DNA of 64,000 nt from Massilia sp. CFBP 13721 (GTDB lineage Bacteria; Pseudomonadota; Gammaproteobacteria; Burkholderiales; Burkholderiaceae_D): positions 150,051-214,050 of the forward strand of contig NZ_JACYUY010000003.1 of assembly GCF_014842025.1 (NCBI RefSeq). Direction: 5' to 3'. The notes below the pieces were generated by a model. It was not told the DNA's origin. It did no database searches and was given only the letters and a program-made list of their open reading frames with translations. This document shows, piece by piece, positions 55,957 through 64,000 of this stretch; the first letter of the stretch is position 1; every line of letters begins with the position of its first letter. The translations under genes were made by a program, and so were the position numbers.

Positions 55957-57009
55957 TTAGCCGTAAATCGCCTTCAGCACTTCAGCCAGCTTGTAACCGC
56001 CCTTGATCAATTGCTCCTTGGCGATCTGCGAGCTCGGCACCGGATAGTTGGTCGGCACTTCCAGCGCGAAGGTGTAATAGGTCTCGCCCTTCTTGCTGGT
56101 CTGCGGCGTGATCTTGCCCGGCACCACGTCGGCGTAGGCAAATTTCGACACCACCAGCGCGTCATCGGCCCACTGGTAAGGCCAGGTGGTCGGGTCGCCA
56201 CTGTTGGCCTTGATGGCCGGCTTGCTGTCGATGGCAAATTGGGCGAACTGGCCCGGGGTTTTGGTTTGCACGCGGCGGAAGGCGTAGTCGACCGTGGTGC
56301 TATCCCAGTACGAGTGGAACGGTTTTGTGAGCGACTTCGGCACGCCTTCGCGGATCGGCTTCGGCTCGCCTGGCGGAATCAGGTTGGCACTCAGCTGGGT
56401 CAGCTTTTCGTCGTCCAGCAGCAGATTATTGCCGCCGCGCGAGTCGAAGATCGCCGCTTCGTCGACTTCCGCATGCGTCTTCGGCACTACGAACTTGCCG
56501 TCCTTGGAAACGAAGGCCGCGCCCACGTGCAGCGGCTGGTGGATGTCGCCGGTCATGTGGGTCAGCAGGATCAGCGCCTGGCGCTTGGTGAACTTGTGCG
56601 GGTTCAGGGCCGGATCGGTCTTACCTTGCAGCACGGCGATGGCCTGCTTCAGGGTTTGCACGATGTCGACGTCGCTGGTGCCGACGCCATGGTCATGGTA
56701 GCGCTCGAGCTGGAACGGCACGTCGGTGTAGTGGTACTCGCTGTGCTTCGGATTGGCGTTGGTGTACTCGACCATTTCCGGCGACTGCGGGCCGCAATAC
56801 GTGCCCTTCACGCAGTCCGGCCAGTTGGCGATCGATTCGAGCGTCTCGCCCGGCAGCAGCAAGGCGGCGATCTGCTTTTGCGCATTCGTGCCCTTGAGCA
56901 GTTTATCGGCGATGGCGCCGACCGCGCGGTGGCCGTCGCCGCCCCAGGCCAGGGCAGCGTTCGAAGCGAAGGCGCCGGCAAGCGCGAGGACACAGGCTAA
57001 TTTTTTCAT
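55957..57009 (-). CDS. secreted S1/P1 nuclease
   Basis: The 350-residue product has a signal peptide cleaved before Trp22, which becomes the N-terminal Trp that binds zinc in this family. Other metal-site segments are present: GGDGHRAV with His28, HYTDVPF, HMTGDIHQPLHVG and DSRGGNN. These trinuclear-zinc enzymes cleave single-stranded RNA and DNA to 5'-nucleotides outside the cytoplasm. The gene lies 34 bases after the 5'-nucleotidase gene on the same strand, and the two make a matched pair (polymer to nucleotide, nucleotide to nucleoside). Confidence 0.93.
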   Translation of the reverse strand: MKKLACVLALAGAFASNAALAWGGDGHRAVGAIADKLLKGTNAQKQIAALLLPGETLESIANWPDCVKGTYCGPQSPEMVEYTNANPKHSEYHYTDVPFQLERYHDHGVGTSDVDIVQTLKQAIAVLQGKTDPALNPHKFTKRQALILLTHMTGDIHQPLHVGAAFVSKDGKFVVPKTHAEVDEAAIFDSRGGNNLLLDDEKLTQLSANLIPPGEPKPIREGVPKSLTKPFHSYWDSTTVDYAFRRVQTKTPGQFAQFAIDSKPAIKANSGDPTTWPYQWADDALVVSKFAYADVVPGKITPQTSKKGETYYTFALEVPTNYPVPSSQIAKEQLIKGGYKLAEVLKAIYG

Positions 57010-57043
57010 GGATTCTCCGTTAGTGCAGTACTGCATGATTGCG

Positions 57044-58747
57044 TTATTGCGCGCGCACTTTATCGATGCGCACCGTTGGGGCCAGTCCGGCAGCTGCGCC
57101 GCCAGTGCCCGGGTTTTTAGCGATGTACTCGCTCAGCGCGTCGAGATCGATGATTTGCGTATCGACCCGGTTGGTGCCCTTGGCAAATTCCGGGAAGTTA
57201 TCTCCGCCTTCGGCCAGGAAGTTATTCGCCACCACGCGATAGGTTGTAGTGTCATCGACCGGCGCGCCATTGAACTTCAGGCTGCCCGGCACCAGGCGCT
57301 GGCCGAGCGGGCGCTTCTCGTCCCAGGTGTAGGTGAGGCCCTGCGACACTTGCAGCACCGTGGCGCCGGACGCGCTCGGACGCTGCCACTGCTGCTCCAG
57401 CAGACGGCGCAGTTGCGCACCGGTCAGGTCCAGCACCACCAGCGTATTCCCGAACGGCAGCACCGCCTGGGCGTGACCAAAATTGGTGGTCAGCGCGGCA
57501 TCCGACGTTTCCAGGTCCTTGCGGATGCCGCCATTATTCATGAAGCCGATCTGGGCGCCATGGGTGCGGGTGGCGGCCAGCACGGCGTCGGCGATCAGGT
57601 TGCCCAGCGGGGACTCGCCGGCATCGCTGGCCTTGCGCGCAACCGTGGCCTTGCCGAGCTTGCCGAGCGGACGCGCCAGCGCCGCGCGGCTGCGTTCCTT
57701 CACGCCGGCGAAGTAGGCGGCCACTTTTGGATCGGCCGGGAACAGGTCAGGATTCATCACGACGTTCTTCACGTCGATATCCGCGATCGCGCCGCTGGCT
57801 GGATCGACTTTCAGCGCGATACGCGACAGCAGGTGCCCGGCCGCATCGGCCTGGGTCACGACGCGGCCATCCACCGTGCACAGGTAACCCTGGTGCGAGT
57901 GGCCGGTAATGACCAGGCGGATCGCCGGATCGAGGCGCTTGACGATGTCGACCACGCCGCCGGTCAAGCCCTTGCAGCCGGGCTGGTCGGGCGACTCGTC
58001 GGTGCGGCCGCCTTCGTGGATCAGGGCGATGAAGACCTTGGCGCCATCGGCGCGCATCTGCGGCAAAGACTTGTTGATGGCGTCGGCTTCGTCGATGAAG
58101 TCGAGGCCGGCAATCGCCGAGGCGACCGCGACCGAGGCGGTGCCCTGCAGTACGGCGCCGACCACGCCCACTTTCACGCCTTTGACGTCTTCGACGCGGT
58201 AGCCGGGCATGAAGGGCTTGCCGGTGCTGCTGTCGAGCACATTCGCGGCAAGATAAGTAAATTGCGCGCCGCGGTAGTTCGGGTTCAAGCGGCAGGCTTT
58301 CGCCGGACGCGGCGAATCGCAGCCGCCGGCCTGCTGGCGCAGCAATTCCTTGCGGCCCTGGTCGAATTCGTGGTTGCCGACCGACGATAGGCGCAGGCCG
58401 AGCAGGTTCATCGCCTCGATGCTCGGCTCGTCGGCCCACATCGACGACAGCGCCGGACTGGCGCCGATCAGGTCGCCAGCGCCGATGAACAGCAAGTCTT
58501 TGTCTTCTTTACGCCAGGCCGCCAGCGCGCCGCTCAGGGCTTCGATACCGCCGGCGCGCAGGGTGTCGCTTTTACCCGTGGCGGCGCTGGTATAGGTGTA
58601 TTTGCTCGGCTCGAGGTTGCCGTGGAAATCGTTGATCGCGACCAGGTTCAGGGTGACCGGGGCACGGGGCGCTGTAGTGCAGCCGGCGGCCAGCAGGGCC
58701 AGCGCCAACAGGGACAAACCGGCGCGGGCGCGCGGAAAAACGGACAT
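57044..58747 (-). CDS. 5'-nucleotidase/metallophosphatase lipoprotein
   Basis: The 567-residue product has a lipoprotein signal with Cys23 (LAAGC). The metallophosphatase domain carries NDFHGNL, VGNHEFDQG and TGHSHQG; the C-terminal 5'-nucleotidase domain holds NNGGIRKDL and substrate-pocket parts. It removes phosphate from nucleotides at the cell envelope, giving nucleosides for uptake. It is read just before the S1/P1 nuclease gene and shares its transcript. The start at 58747 begins the signal. Confidence 0.93.
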   Translation of the reverse strand: MSVFPRARAGLSLLALALLAAGCTTAPRAPVTLNLVAINDFHGNLEPSKYTYTSAATGKSDTLRAGGIEALSGALAAWRKEDKDLLFIGAGDLIGASPALSSMWADEPSIEAMNLLGLRLSSVGNHEFDQGRKELLRQQAGGCDSPRPAKACRLNPNYRGAQFTYLAANVLDSSTGKPFMPGYRVEDVKGVKVGVVGAVLQGTASVAVASAIAGLDFIDEADAINKSLPQMRADGAKVFIALIHEGGRTDESPDQPGCKGLTGGVVDIVKRLDPAIRLVITGHSHQGYLCTVDGRVVTQADAAGHLLSRIALKVDPASGAIADIDVKNVVMNPDLFPADPKVAAYFAGVKERSRAALARPLGKLGKATVARKASDAGESPLGNLIADAVLAATRTHGAQIGFMNNGGIRKDLETSDAALTTNFGHAQAVLPFGNTLVVLDLTGAQLRRLLEQQWQRPSASGATVLQVSQGLTYTWDEKRPLGQRLVPGSLKFNGAPVDDTTTYRVVANNFLAEGGDNFPEFAKGTNRVDTQIIDLDALSEYIAKNPGTGGAAAGLAPTVRIDKVRAQ

Positions 58748-58858
58748 GATGACCTTTACTGATTGAAGACGGGGACAGCCCCGCGTGGGCAAACGGAATT
58801 ATTGCACGTAGGCCAGAGCGCGACTATCTTTACAGCCCCATCGCACCCTGCCCCGCCA

Positions 58859-58889
58859 TAAAAAACGGCCGGTGTCGCCACCGGCCGTT
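58859..58889 (-). terminator. intrinsic terminator after the TonB-dependent receptor gene
   Basis: AACGGCCGGTG and CACCGGCCGTT form a stem around TCGC, with an A run on the plus strand (T run on the minus strand), about 30 bases after the receptor stop codon. Confidence 0.85.
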
Positions 58890-58917
58890 CATCACCTTAC
58901 AGGCATGACATCAAGTA

Positions 58918-61900
58918 TTAGAACTCGTACTTGACGGTTGCCTGGATGGCCCACTGCGATTCGCCCTTCGACTGGCGCACGGCCAGGTCTTCCACGTTGT
59001 TACGCACTGCGTACGTGTAGCGGCCCTGTGCATCGAGGCCGACGTAGTCGACGAAGCTGCGTGCCTGCGCGCCAGCGGACTGGAAGCCCACTTCTTCGAT
59101 ACGGCCCCACTTCTTGTTCAGCAGGTTGCCGAAGTTCAGGATGTCGAGCGAGAAGCTGGCCTTGTGCTTTTCGGAGAAGCCCGGGATTTCCTGGGTGATC
59201 TTCACGTCGAAGCTGTTGGTCCATGGCGAGAAGTCCTTGTTACGCTCGACCACGCCACCTTTGGCATTGCTCAGGACCTTGTTGTTGTTGACCACATCCC
59301 AGAAGCGTGCTTCGGCTTCTGCGCGTGCCGCGGCGGTCGTGCCGTAGAAGGCGACTTCACCCGAACCTGGTGCCGACGGGATGTACATCAGGTCGTTACC
59401 GGCCAGGCCGTCACCGTTCAGGTCGTTGTTGACCGTCCAGCTGTATGGCTTGCCTTCACGGCCTTCATAGAACACGCCCAGACGGGTGCGGTAGTTGCCG
59501 AAGAAACGCTTTTCCCACGACAGACGCGCATTGACGCGGTCTTTCACCAGGTACGACGAGTTAGCTGCGACTTCTTCGTTCGGGTTGAAGACCGAACGGC
59601 CCGACCAGTTCGAGTTCGAGGTCGACGAGGTCAGCGGCGAGACTTCGGTCGCGTTGGTGTGGGTGTAGGCCACCGACCAGCCGAAGCCCTGGCGGGTCGG
59701 GCTGGTCAGGGACACGGTCACCAGCTGGGCGTCGCCCTTGTCGGTGCCCTTCGCCAGAAGCACGTTGCCGTAGCTCAGGTTCGAACGCGCCTTGTTGGTG
59801 TTCTGGCAGCCAGTGACGTTGTTCACCGTGTTGTTGGTGAAGGTGTAGCAGTTTGCCGACAGGCCATTCGCGTTGTAGTACAGTTCGCGGCCATCGGTAC
59901 CGGTCGCGGTTGCTGCGCCAATGTTCAGGTTCTGGTAGAAGATCGCGTTCTTGTTCTGGGTCGCCAGCAGCTCGGCGCCGAACACCAGGCCGTACCATGG
60001 CAGTTCATGTTCGAACGCCAGGTTGGCTTTCCAGATCGATGGCTGCTTCAGGTCCGGCGACAGGATGTCGACGTTCGACGCAGGGGTGGCGCCGGCAACG
60101 GTACGCTGTGCATTGACGTCAGGCGTGAAGGTGCCGTCGGTGGTTGGGCAGCGGGTCGCGCTGGTGGCCGAGCAGGTGATCGTGCGGGTAGCGATGCCCG
60201 GGTTCGAGAACGGGTTCGACATCCAGACGGTTGCCGCGGCGCCCTGGAACAGGCCGGCGCCACCACGCAATTGCATTGGACGTGCCGAGTCGAACTTGTA
60301 GTTGAAGCCGACGCGTGGCTGCCACAGCTTGTCGCCATCGAAGGTCTGCTGATTGTCGAGGCCATAACCGCCGGTCTGGCGGCCAAACTGGCCGGCACCG
60401 TTGATGGTCGGCGCCGCCACGGCGGTGTTCTGCAGCGGACGGCCTTCGACGTCGGTCATGTCGACGCGCACGCCGGCATTGATGGTCAGGTTCTTGTTGA
60501 CGGTCCAGCTATCCTGCAGGAAGAAACCGGTGTTCTTCATCGTGAACTGGGCAATCGCGTTGCTCAGCGAACCGCCAGTGGCTGGCAGCTGCACGGTGTA
60601 CGACGATGGACGGCCACGCAGGAAGTTCTCGTAGATTGCCGCTTCGATCTGGGCCGCGGTGGTGCCTGTAGCGCCGCAATTGATCGTGCCGAAGGTGTAC
60701 GTGAAGTTGTTATCGCACTGGAACGTGTAGTTACCGTAGATGTTCTGCAGGAACGCGTTATAGACCTTGTTCGAGGTGTAGTCGGTACCGAGCTTGAACT
60801 CGTGGTCGCCCCACTTGTAGTTGGCGCCGCCGTACAGGTCAATGGTCTTGGTGCCCAGCACGTTGTTGTGACGGCTGCTTTCGGTACCGGTGTTCAGGAA
60901 ACGGGTGCCGGTACGGGTGCCGGCCGGCGCGTCCGACGGCAGCGGGCCGGTGAACGAGAACGACATGGTCGGCAGCTGCGCGTTGTTGATCGGCACCGAA
61001 TCATAATCGCGGCGGGACGCCTTGAATTCGGTCGAGAAATTCTCGCTCCAGTCCGAGAACACCTGGGCCACCATCGTTTCGATGGTCTTGTCCTGGTTGT
61101 AGAACTGCGAGCTCAGCGCCACGCCGCTCTGCGAGAAACCCGGGAAGATCGGCTCGTTCTGCGAGGTCTTCGAGTAGCGGAAGTTGGCGCGGTGGTCGTC
61201 GTTGATGTTCCAGTCGACCTTGAAGGTCTGCTCGTCCGACTTCAGCTTGGTGCCGCTCGGCACGTCGCTGCTGCCGATGTCGAAGCCGTAGCGGCTCTGG
61301 GCGATGTCGCGGATACGCGCGATCTGGGTCGGGCTGATGCCGACGGTGGTGCCGCTGGCGGCGCCGATGGCGCTGAACTCAGGCGAGCTGCGGCTGCTTT
61401 CGTGCTTTTCAGCCAGGGCGAAGAAGAACAGCTTGTCCTGGATCAGCGGGCCGCTGACCCACGCGCCCTTGGTGTTTTCCTTGAAATCCGGAGCTTCGGT
61501 GTAGTCGCCGGTGGTCGAGTTGAAACGGTCACCGACCAGCTTGTCGTTACGAGCGATGTAGTAGGCGCCGCCGTGGTACACGTTGGTACCCGACTTGGTA
61601 ACGGCGTTGACGTTGGCGCCGGTGTAGCCGCGCTGGGTCACGTCGTAGTTGGCGACGTTGACCTGCACCGACTGGATCGCTTCCATCGAGATCGGCTGGC
61701 GCGCGGTCGGGCTGCCGTTGGCTTCCAGGCCGAAGGTGTCGTTGATGGCGACGCCGTCGATGGTCATCGAGTTGTAGCGCGAGTTCTGGCCGGCCACCGA
61801 CATCTCGCCGCGTTCCTTGTCGGTCTGCGATACGCGCGGGTCGAAACGCGCGAAGTCCTGCAGGTTGCGGTTGATCGAAGCCTGGGTTTCCAGGTCGGCG

Positions 61901-62334
61901 CGGGTCAGCGTGGTGACCGAACCCATCGCGCTGTTCGAGAAGATCTCGTTGCGCGCGCGGTTCGTGGTCACGGACACGGTCTGCATCTGCTGGCCGAGGG
62001 TCGCATCGATGGCGGCGGTTTCGGCCAGCTCGATGAACACGTTCTCGCGCTTTTCCGTGGTGCCGTTCTTGGTGATAATGATCGTGTACGGACCGCCGAC
62101 ACGCAGGCCGCGGGCGATGTAACGGCCTTCAGCGTCGGTGGTGACGTTGCTGACAGAACCCGACTCGGTGTGGACGATCTGCACCGCCGCACCAGCCGCC
62201 GGCGCACCATCCGCACCCGAAACCCGGCCGCCGATGGCCGAGGTGGTGTTCTGTGCGAAGGTCGGCGCTGCCGCCAACGCAATCGACAAAGCCAGCGCCA
62301 GCTTGGTTAGCCGGATCTGTTGTTGAGTGATCAT
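58918..62334 (-). CDS. Oar-like TonB-dependent receptor
   Basis: The 1138-residue product has a signal peptide (ending PTFAQ, about 28), a carboxypeptidase-regulatory-like Ig domain (30-115: AIGGRVSGADGAPAAGA), a plug domain (about 120-260: SIDGVAINDTFGLEA near the centre) and a large beta-barrel ending in WAIQATVKYEF, with the terminal Phe typical of outer membrane barrels. Oar-type receptors take up large ligands, for example peptides; a nucleic-acid-related ligand is possible from its neighbours but unproved. It is the largest gene in the window. Confidence 0.94.
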   Translation of the reverse strand: MITQQQIRLTKLALALSIALAAAPTFAQNTTSAIGGRVSGADGAPAAGAAVQIVHTESGSVSNVTTDAEGRYIARGLRVGGPYTIIITKNGTTEKRENVFIELAETAAIDATLGQQMQTVSVTTNRARNEIFSNSAMGSVTTLTRADLETQASINRNLQDFARFDPRVSQTDKERGEMSVAGQNSRYNSMTIDGVAINDTFGLEANGSPTARQPISMEAIQSVQVNVANYDVTQRGYTGANVNAVTKSGTNVYHGGAYYIARNDKLVGDRFNSTTGDYTEAPDFKENTKGAWVSGPLIQDKLFFFALAEKHESSRSSPEFSAIGAASGTTVGISPTQIARIRDIAQSRYGFDIGSSDVPSGTKLKSDEQTFKVDWNINDDHRANFRYSKTSQNEPIFPGFSQSGVALSSQFYNQDKTIETMVAQVFSDWSENFSTEFKASRRDYDSVPINNAQLPTMSFSFTGPLPSDAPAGTRTGTRFLNTGTESSRHNNVLGTKTIDLYGGANYKWGDHEFKLGTDYTSNKVYNAFLQNIYGNYTFQCDNNFTYTFGTINCGATGTTAAQIEAAIYENFLRGRPSSYTVQLPATGGSLSNAIAQFTMKNTGFFLQDSWTVNKNLTINAGVRVDMTDVEGRPLQNTAVAAPTINGAGQFGRQTGGYGLDNQQTFDGDKLWQPRVGFNYKFDSARPMQLRGGAGLFQGAAATVWMSNPFSNPGIATRTITCSATSATRCPTTDGTFTPDVNAQRTVAGATPASNVDILSPDLKQPSIWKANLAFEHELPWYGLVFGAELLATQNKNAIFYQNLNIGAATATGTDGRELYYNANGLSANCYTFTNNTVNNVTGCQNTNKARSNLSYGNVLLAKGTDKGDAQLVTVSLTSPTRQGFGWSVAYTHTNATEVSPLTSSTSNSNWSGRSVFNPNEEVAANSSYLVKDRVNARLSWEKRFFGNYRTRLGVFYEGREGKPYSWTVNNDLNGDGLAGNDLMYIPSAPGSGEVAFYGTTAAARAEAEARFWDVVNNNKVLSNAKGGVVERNKDFSPWTNSFDVKITQEIPGFSEKHKASFSLDILNFGNLLNKKWGRIEEVGFQSAGAQARSFVDYVGLDAQGRYTYAVRNNVEDLAVRQSKGESQWAIQATVKYEF

Positions 62335-62871
62335 TATTAAAACCCCAAAATAGACTTAATAGTTATGTGGACGCCGTGGTACGGCTTCCCTCTTTACAAG
62401 TACTGCAACCCTGGTTGCTGCGAGCCTGCAACGGCACAAACGGCCATCGGTGAGACCGGGCGGATTGTAAGGAGGAAATATGTCACCTCCGTTACCGCCC
62501 TTGAAAGAACAACAAGCATATTGATTACCTAACCGAATATGCATGAGTGCCAGGGACCGGACAAATACGTTTTTTGTTCCGTATTTATAGCGTCAGCCTC
62601 TGAATCGCCCCAAAACCGTGCTTTGTGCCGTACTGCAGGAGGATTTCCCCGCGCAAATCACAGGCGGGATTATACGGAAGGCATTCTTCACTGAAATATT
62701 TTGATAAATATTTTCGACATTCCCGATGGCGGCTGCGGGAATCTGTGGCGACCTCGCCACAGATGTTAGCTTTGCGCTAACTTTTGTCGTGTCCACGATG
62801 GTGCAGCGCAAGGTGCAATCGTGAAAAAGCCTTAACAACGGCAGCCGTGCTGCCGTTGTTAATTAACCTCA
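62335..62871. promoter_or_regulatory. 537-base region between the receptor and the deaminase genes
   Basis: It holds no convincing gene. On the minus strand TATAAT (62674-62669) is a perfect -10, with a poor -35 and an A/T-rich stretch just upstream (62695-62716) that resembles an UP element; this would give the receptor a leader of about 330 bases. Further back lie the hairpin TCTGTGGCG/CGCCACAGA (62742-62763) and the palindrome GTTAGC-tttgc-GCTAAC (62765-62781), either of which could bind a regulator. Confidence 0.45.
62834..62860 (-). terminator. probable terminator after the adenosine deaminase gene
   Basis: AACAACGGCAGC and GCTGCCGTTGTT form a perfect 12-base stem around CGT, about 12 bases after the deaminase stop codon. 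The T stretch on the minus strand (CTTTTT) starts a few bases later than ideal. Confidence 0.6.
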
Positions 62872-64000
62872 TTATTTCGTCGTGCGTCGTACCGGCACAA
62901 CGGTTTTTGCCAGGTTCGCGATCGTCGCTTCGAAGGCGGCGAAGCGGGCGTCGAGCTGGCGCGTCAGGCGCGTCTTGTCGGCGGTCGGCAGGAAGGCGTA
63001 GCGCACGCTGTTGTACGAAGTCTTCTTCAGTTCCGCATAGTCCGGCTTGTAGCGGCTGGCGAACAGCACGTATTCCTGCGACAGCGTGTGGCGCGTGACC
63101 CCGGCGTCGTCGGTCGAGATCACGTACGGCACGCCGTACTTGCGGTACATGGTGACCGGATGGTTTTCGCCCTTGATGCCGCTAATGAAACCGTTCGAGG
63201 TCAGGTTGATTTCGACCGGGATATCCTTCTCGCGCATGGTGCGCAGGATGGCCGGCGCATTCGCTTCGTGCGCCAGGTCGATGCCGTGGCCGATGCGGTC
63301 GGCGCCGGCCACCGTCAAGGCCTGGTCGATGTGGAATTTCAGTCCTTCCGGCGGCACTTCGCCGAGGCCAAGTTCGCCAGCGTGCATGGCCACCTTGACC
63401 TGCGGGTAGGCTTTTTTGAGGAAGCCGAACATCTTCATGTGCAGCGCATAGTCACGCATCGACACGTTGGTGCTTTCCTGGCCGACGATGTTCACGCCGA
63501 CCACCTTGCCGCCGATCGAGGCGGATTTAAAGGCGGCGACCATCGAGGAAAACACCTGCGACGGGTTCAGCAAACGCAGCACGTAGGTCTGGTAGCGCAT
63601 GGTGAAGCGTTCATCGTCGATGCCGGCGGCGGCCTGGTCGATCTTGGCGACGAAGTCGGCGACCGATTTGGCAAAGGCCGGATCACGATCGAAGCCTTCC
63701 ATGGCTTTCTGCAGTTCTGCATTCAGGCCCGCGTCGTCGTTCACCAGCTGCCAGGCCTTGTCGTCGAACTCGGCGTTGGCGACGGCCGGCGCCATCTTGA
63801 ACATGGTCTCGATATAGCTGACGTTTTCGGCGATTGCGCGCTTTTTCAGTTCCTGCAGGCCTTCCGCGAAATTCGCGTTCGAGACCGGGCCGAAGTAGCC
63901 GAAGGTCTGGAAGAACAGGCGGTCCGGCGGCGGGTTGATCACGCCGTGGTTATCGAAGTCCTTGTTCGACCAGCGCTGCACCAGCTCGCGCCAGGTGTGG
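62872..64000 (-). CDS. adenosine deaminase family protein (5' end outside the window)
   Basis: At least 376 residues are encoded; the reading frame stays open to the window end, so the N terminus is missing. Metal and active-site segments of the adenosine deaminase family are present: AMHAGELG, DRIGHGIDLAHE, and STDDAGVTRHTLSQEY. The spacing and the inserted helical region resemble the secreted ADGF-type rather than the short cytoplasmic enzyme. It would convert adenosine to inosine. A signal peptide cannot be checked here. Confidence 0.87.
   Translation of the reverse strand, partial: HTWRELVQRWSNKDFDNHGVINPPPDRLFFQTFGYFGPVSNANFAEGLQELKKRAIAENVSYIETMFKMAPAVANAEFDDKAWQLVNDDAGLNAELQKAMEGFDRDPAFAKSVADFVAKIDQAAAGIDDERFTMRYQTYVLRLLNPSQVFSSMVAAFKSASIGGKVVGVNIVGQESTNVSMRDYALHMKMFGFLKKAYPQVKVAMHAGELGLGEVPPEGLKFHIDQALTVAGADRIGHGIDLAHEANAPAILRTMREKDIPVEINLTSNGFISGIKGENHPVTMYRKYGVPYVISTDDAGVTRHTLSQEYVLFASRYKPDYAELKKTSYNSVRYAFLPTADKTRLTRQLDARFAAFEATIANLAKTVVPVRRTTK

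Noticed and set aside
59164..62310. A 1048-codon open frame on the plus strand opposite the TonB receptor gene
   Set aside because: It is the mirror of the receptor's high-GC codon bias, is rich in His, Arg and Val without any family motif, and has no ribosome site. The receptor on the other strand is unmistakable.
62356..62544. A 62-codon minus-strand frame in the leader of the receptor gene
   Set aside because: There is no good ribosome site and no recognisable protein; composition is that of non-coding leader DNA.

Overview
This window is a gene-dense, high-GC, proteobacterial chromosomal segment with no rRNA, tRNA, CRISPR array, prophage or insertion sequence that I can see. Protein content fits a betaproteobacterium of the Oxalobacteraceae (Massilia/Telluria-like): PuuD-type urate hydroxylase, an Oar-like TonB receptor, S9 peptidases and a VgrG island, plus many intergenic GTAGGGTGG repeats. 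That placement is inference; no marker gene is present.

Layout. 1-4.3 kb: secreted S9 peptidase and a VWA lipoprotein. 4.4-9.8 kb: purine (urate) catabolism, with puuD and an M20 hydrolase divergent from a LysR regulator and a UraD-AllC fusion. 9.8-12.2 kb: small genes (zinc-ribbon membrane protein, acetyltransferase, EamA transporter, small unknown). 12.2-22.4 kb: one seven-gene minus-strand operon that encodes a complete reductive pyrimidine pathway: aminotransferase, mmsA, preT, preA, NCS1 transporter, dihydropyrimidinase, ureidopropionase-like hydrolase. 22.7-26.3 kb: acetyltransferase, a LytS/LytR-like two-component cassette with a small membrane protein, and two VOC proteins. 26.3-31.9 kb: a type VI secretion module (vgrG, frameshifted effector, probable immunity gene) in lower-GC DNA. 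32.2-41.9 kb: nucleoside salvage (cdd, deoA, ALDH16-type dehydrogenase, deoC, deoB, punA) and divergent psuK-psuG. 41.9-45.2 kb: LysR and a pcp/DUF979/DUF969 5-oxoproline operon. 45.5-48.1 kb: NHL lipoprotein, YciI, alpha/beta hydrolase. 48.4-53.1 kb: BMP-family ABC importer, probably for nucleosides. 53.3-64 kb: haem-motif protein, MipA, S1/P1 nuclease, 5'-nucleotidase lipoprotein, Oar-like TonB receptor and an adenosine deaminase cut by the window end.

Together the genes read as a nucleic-acid foraging chain. Secreted S1/P1 nuclease releases nucleotides; the 5'-nucleotidase and exported deaminase-like enzyme make nucleosides; the BMP-type importer takes them up; Cdd, DeoA, PunA and PsuKG release bases and pentose phosphate; DeoB, DeoC and ALDH16 process the sugar; the pyrimidine and urate genes degrade the bases. 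Missing steps (xanthine dehydrogenase, hydroxyisourate hydrolase, allantoinase) are not in this window. The main unexplained structures are the paired inverted GTAGGGTGG elements, the composition break inside vgrG with its broken effector, and a tandem operator over the psuK promoter.
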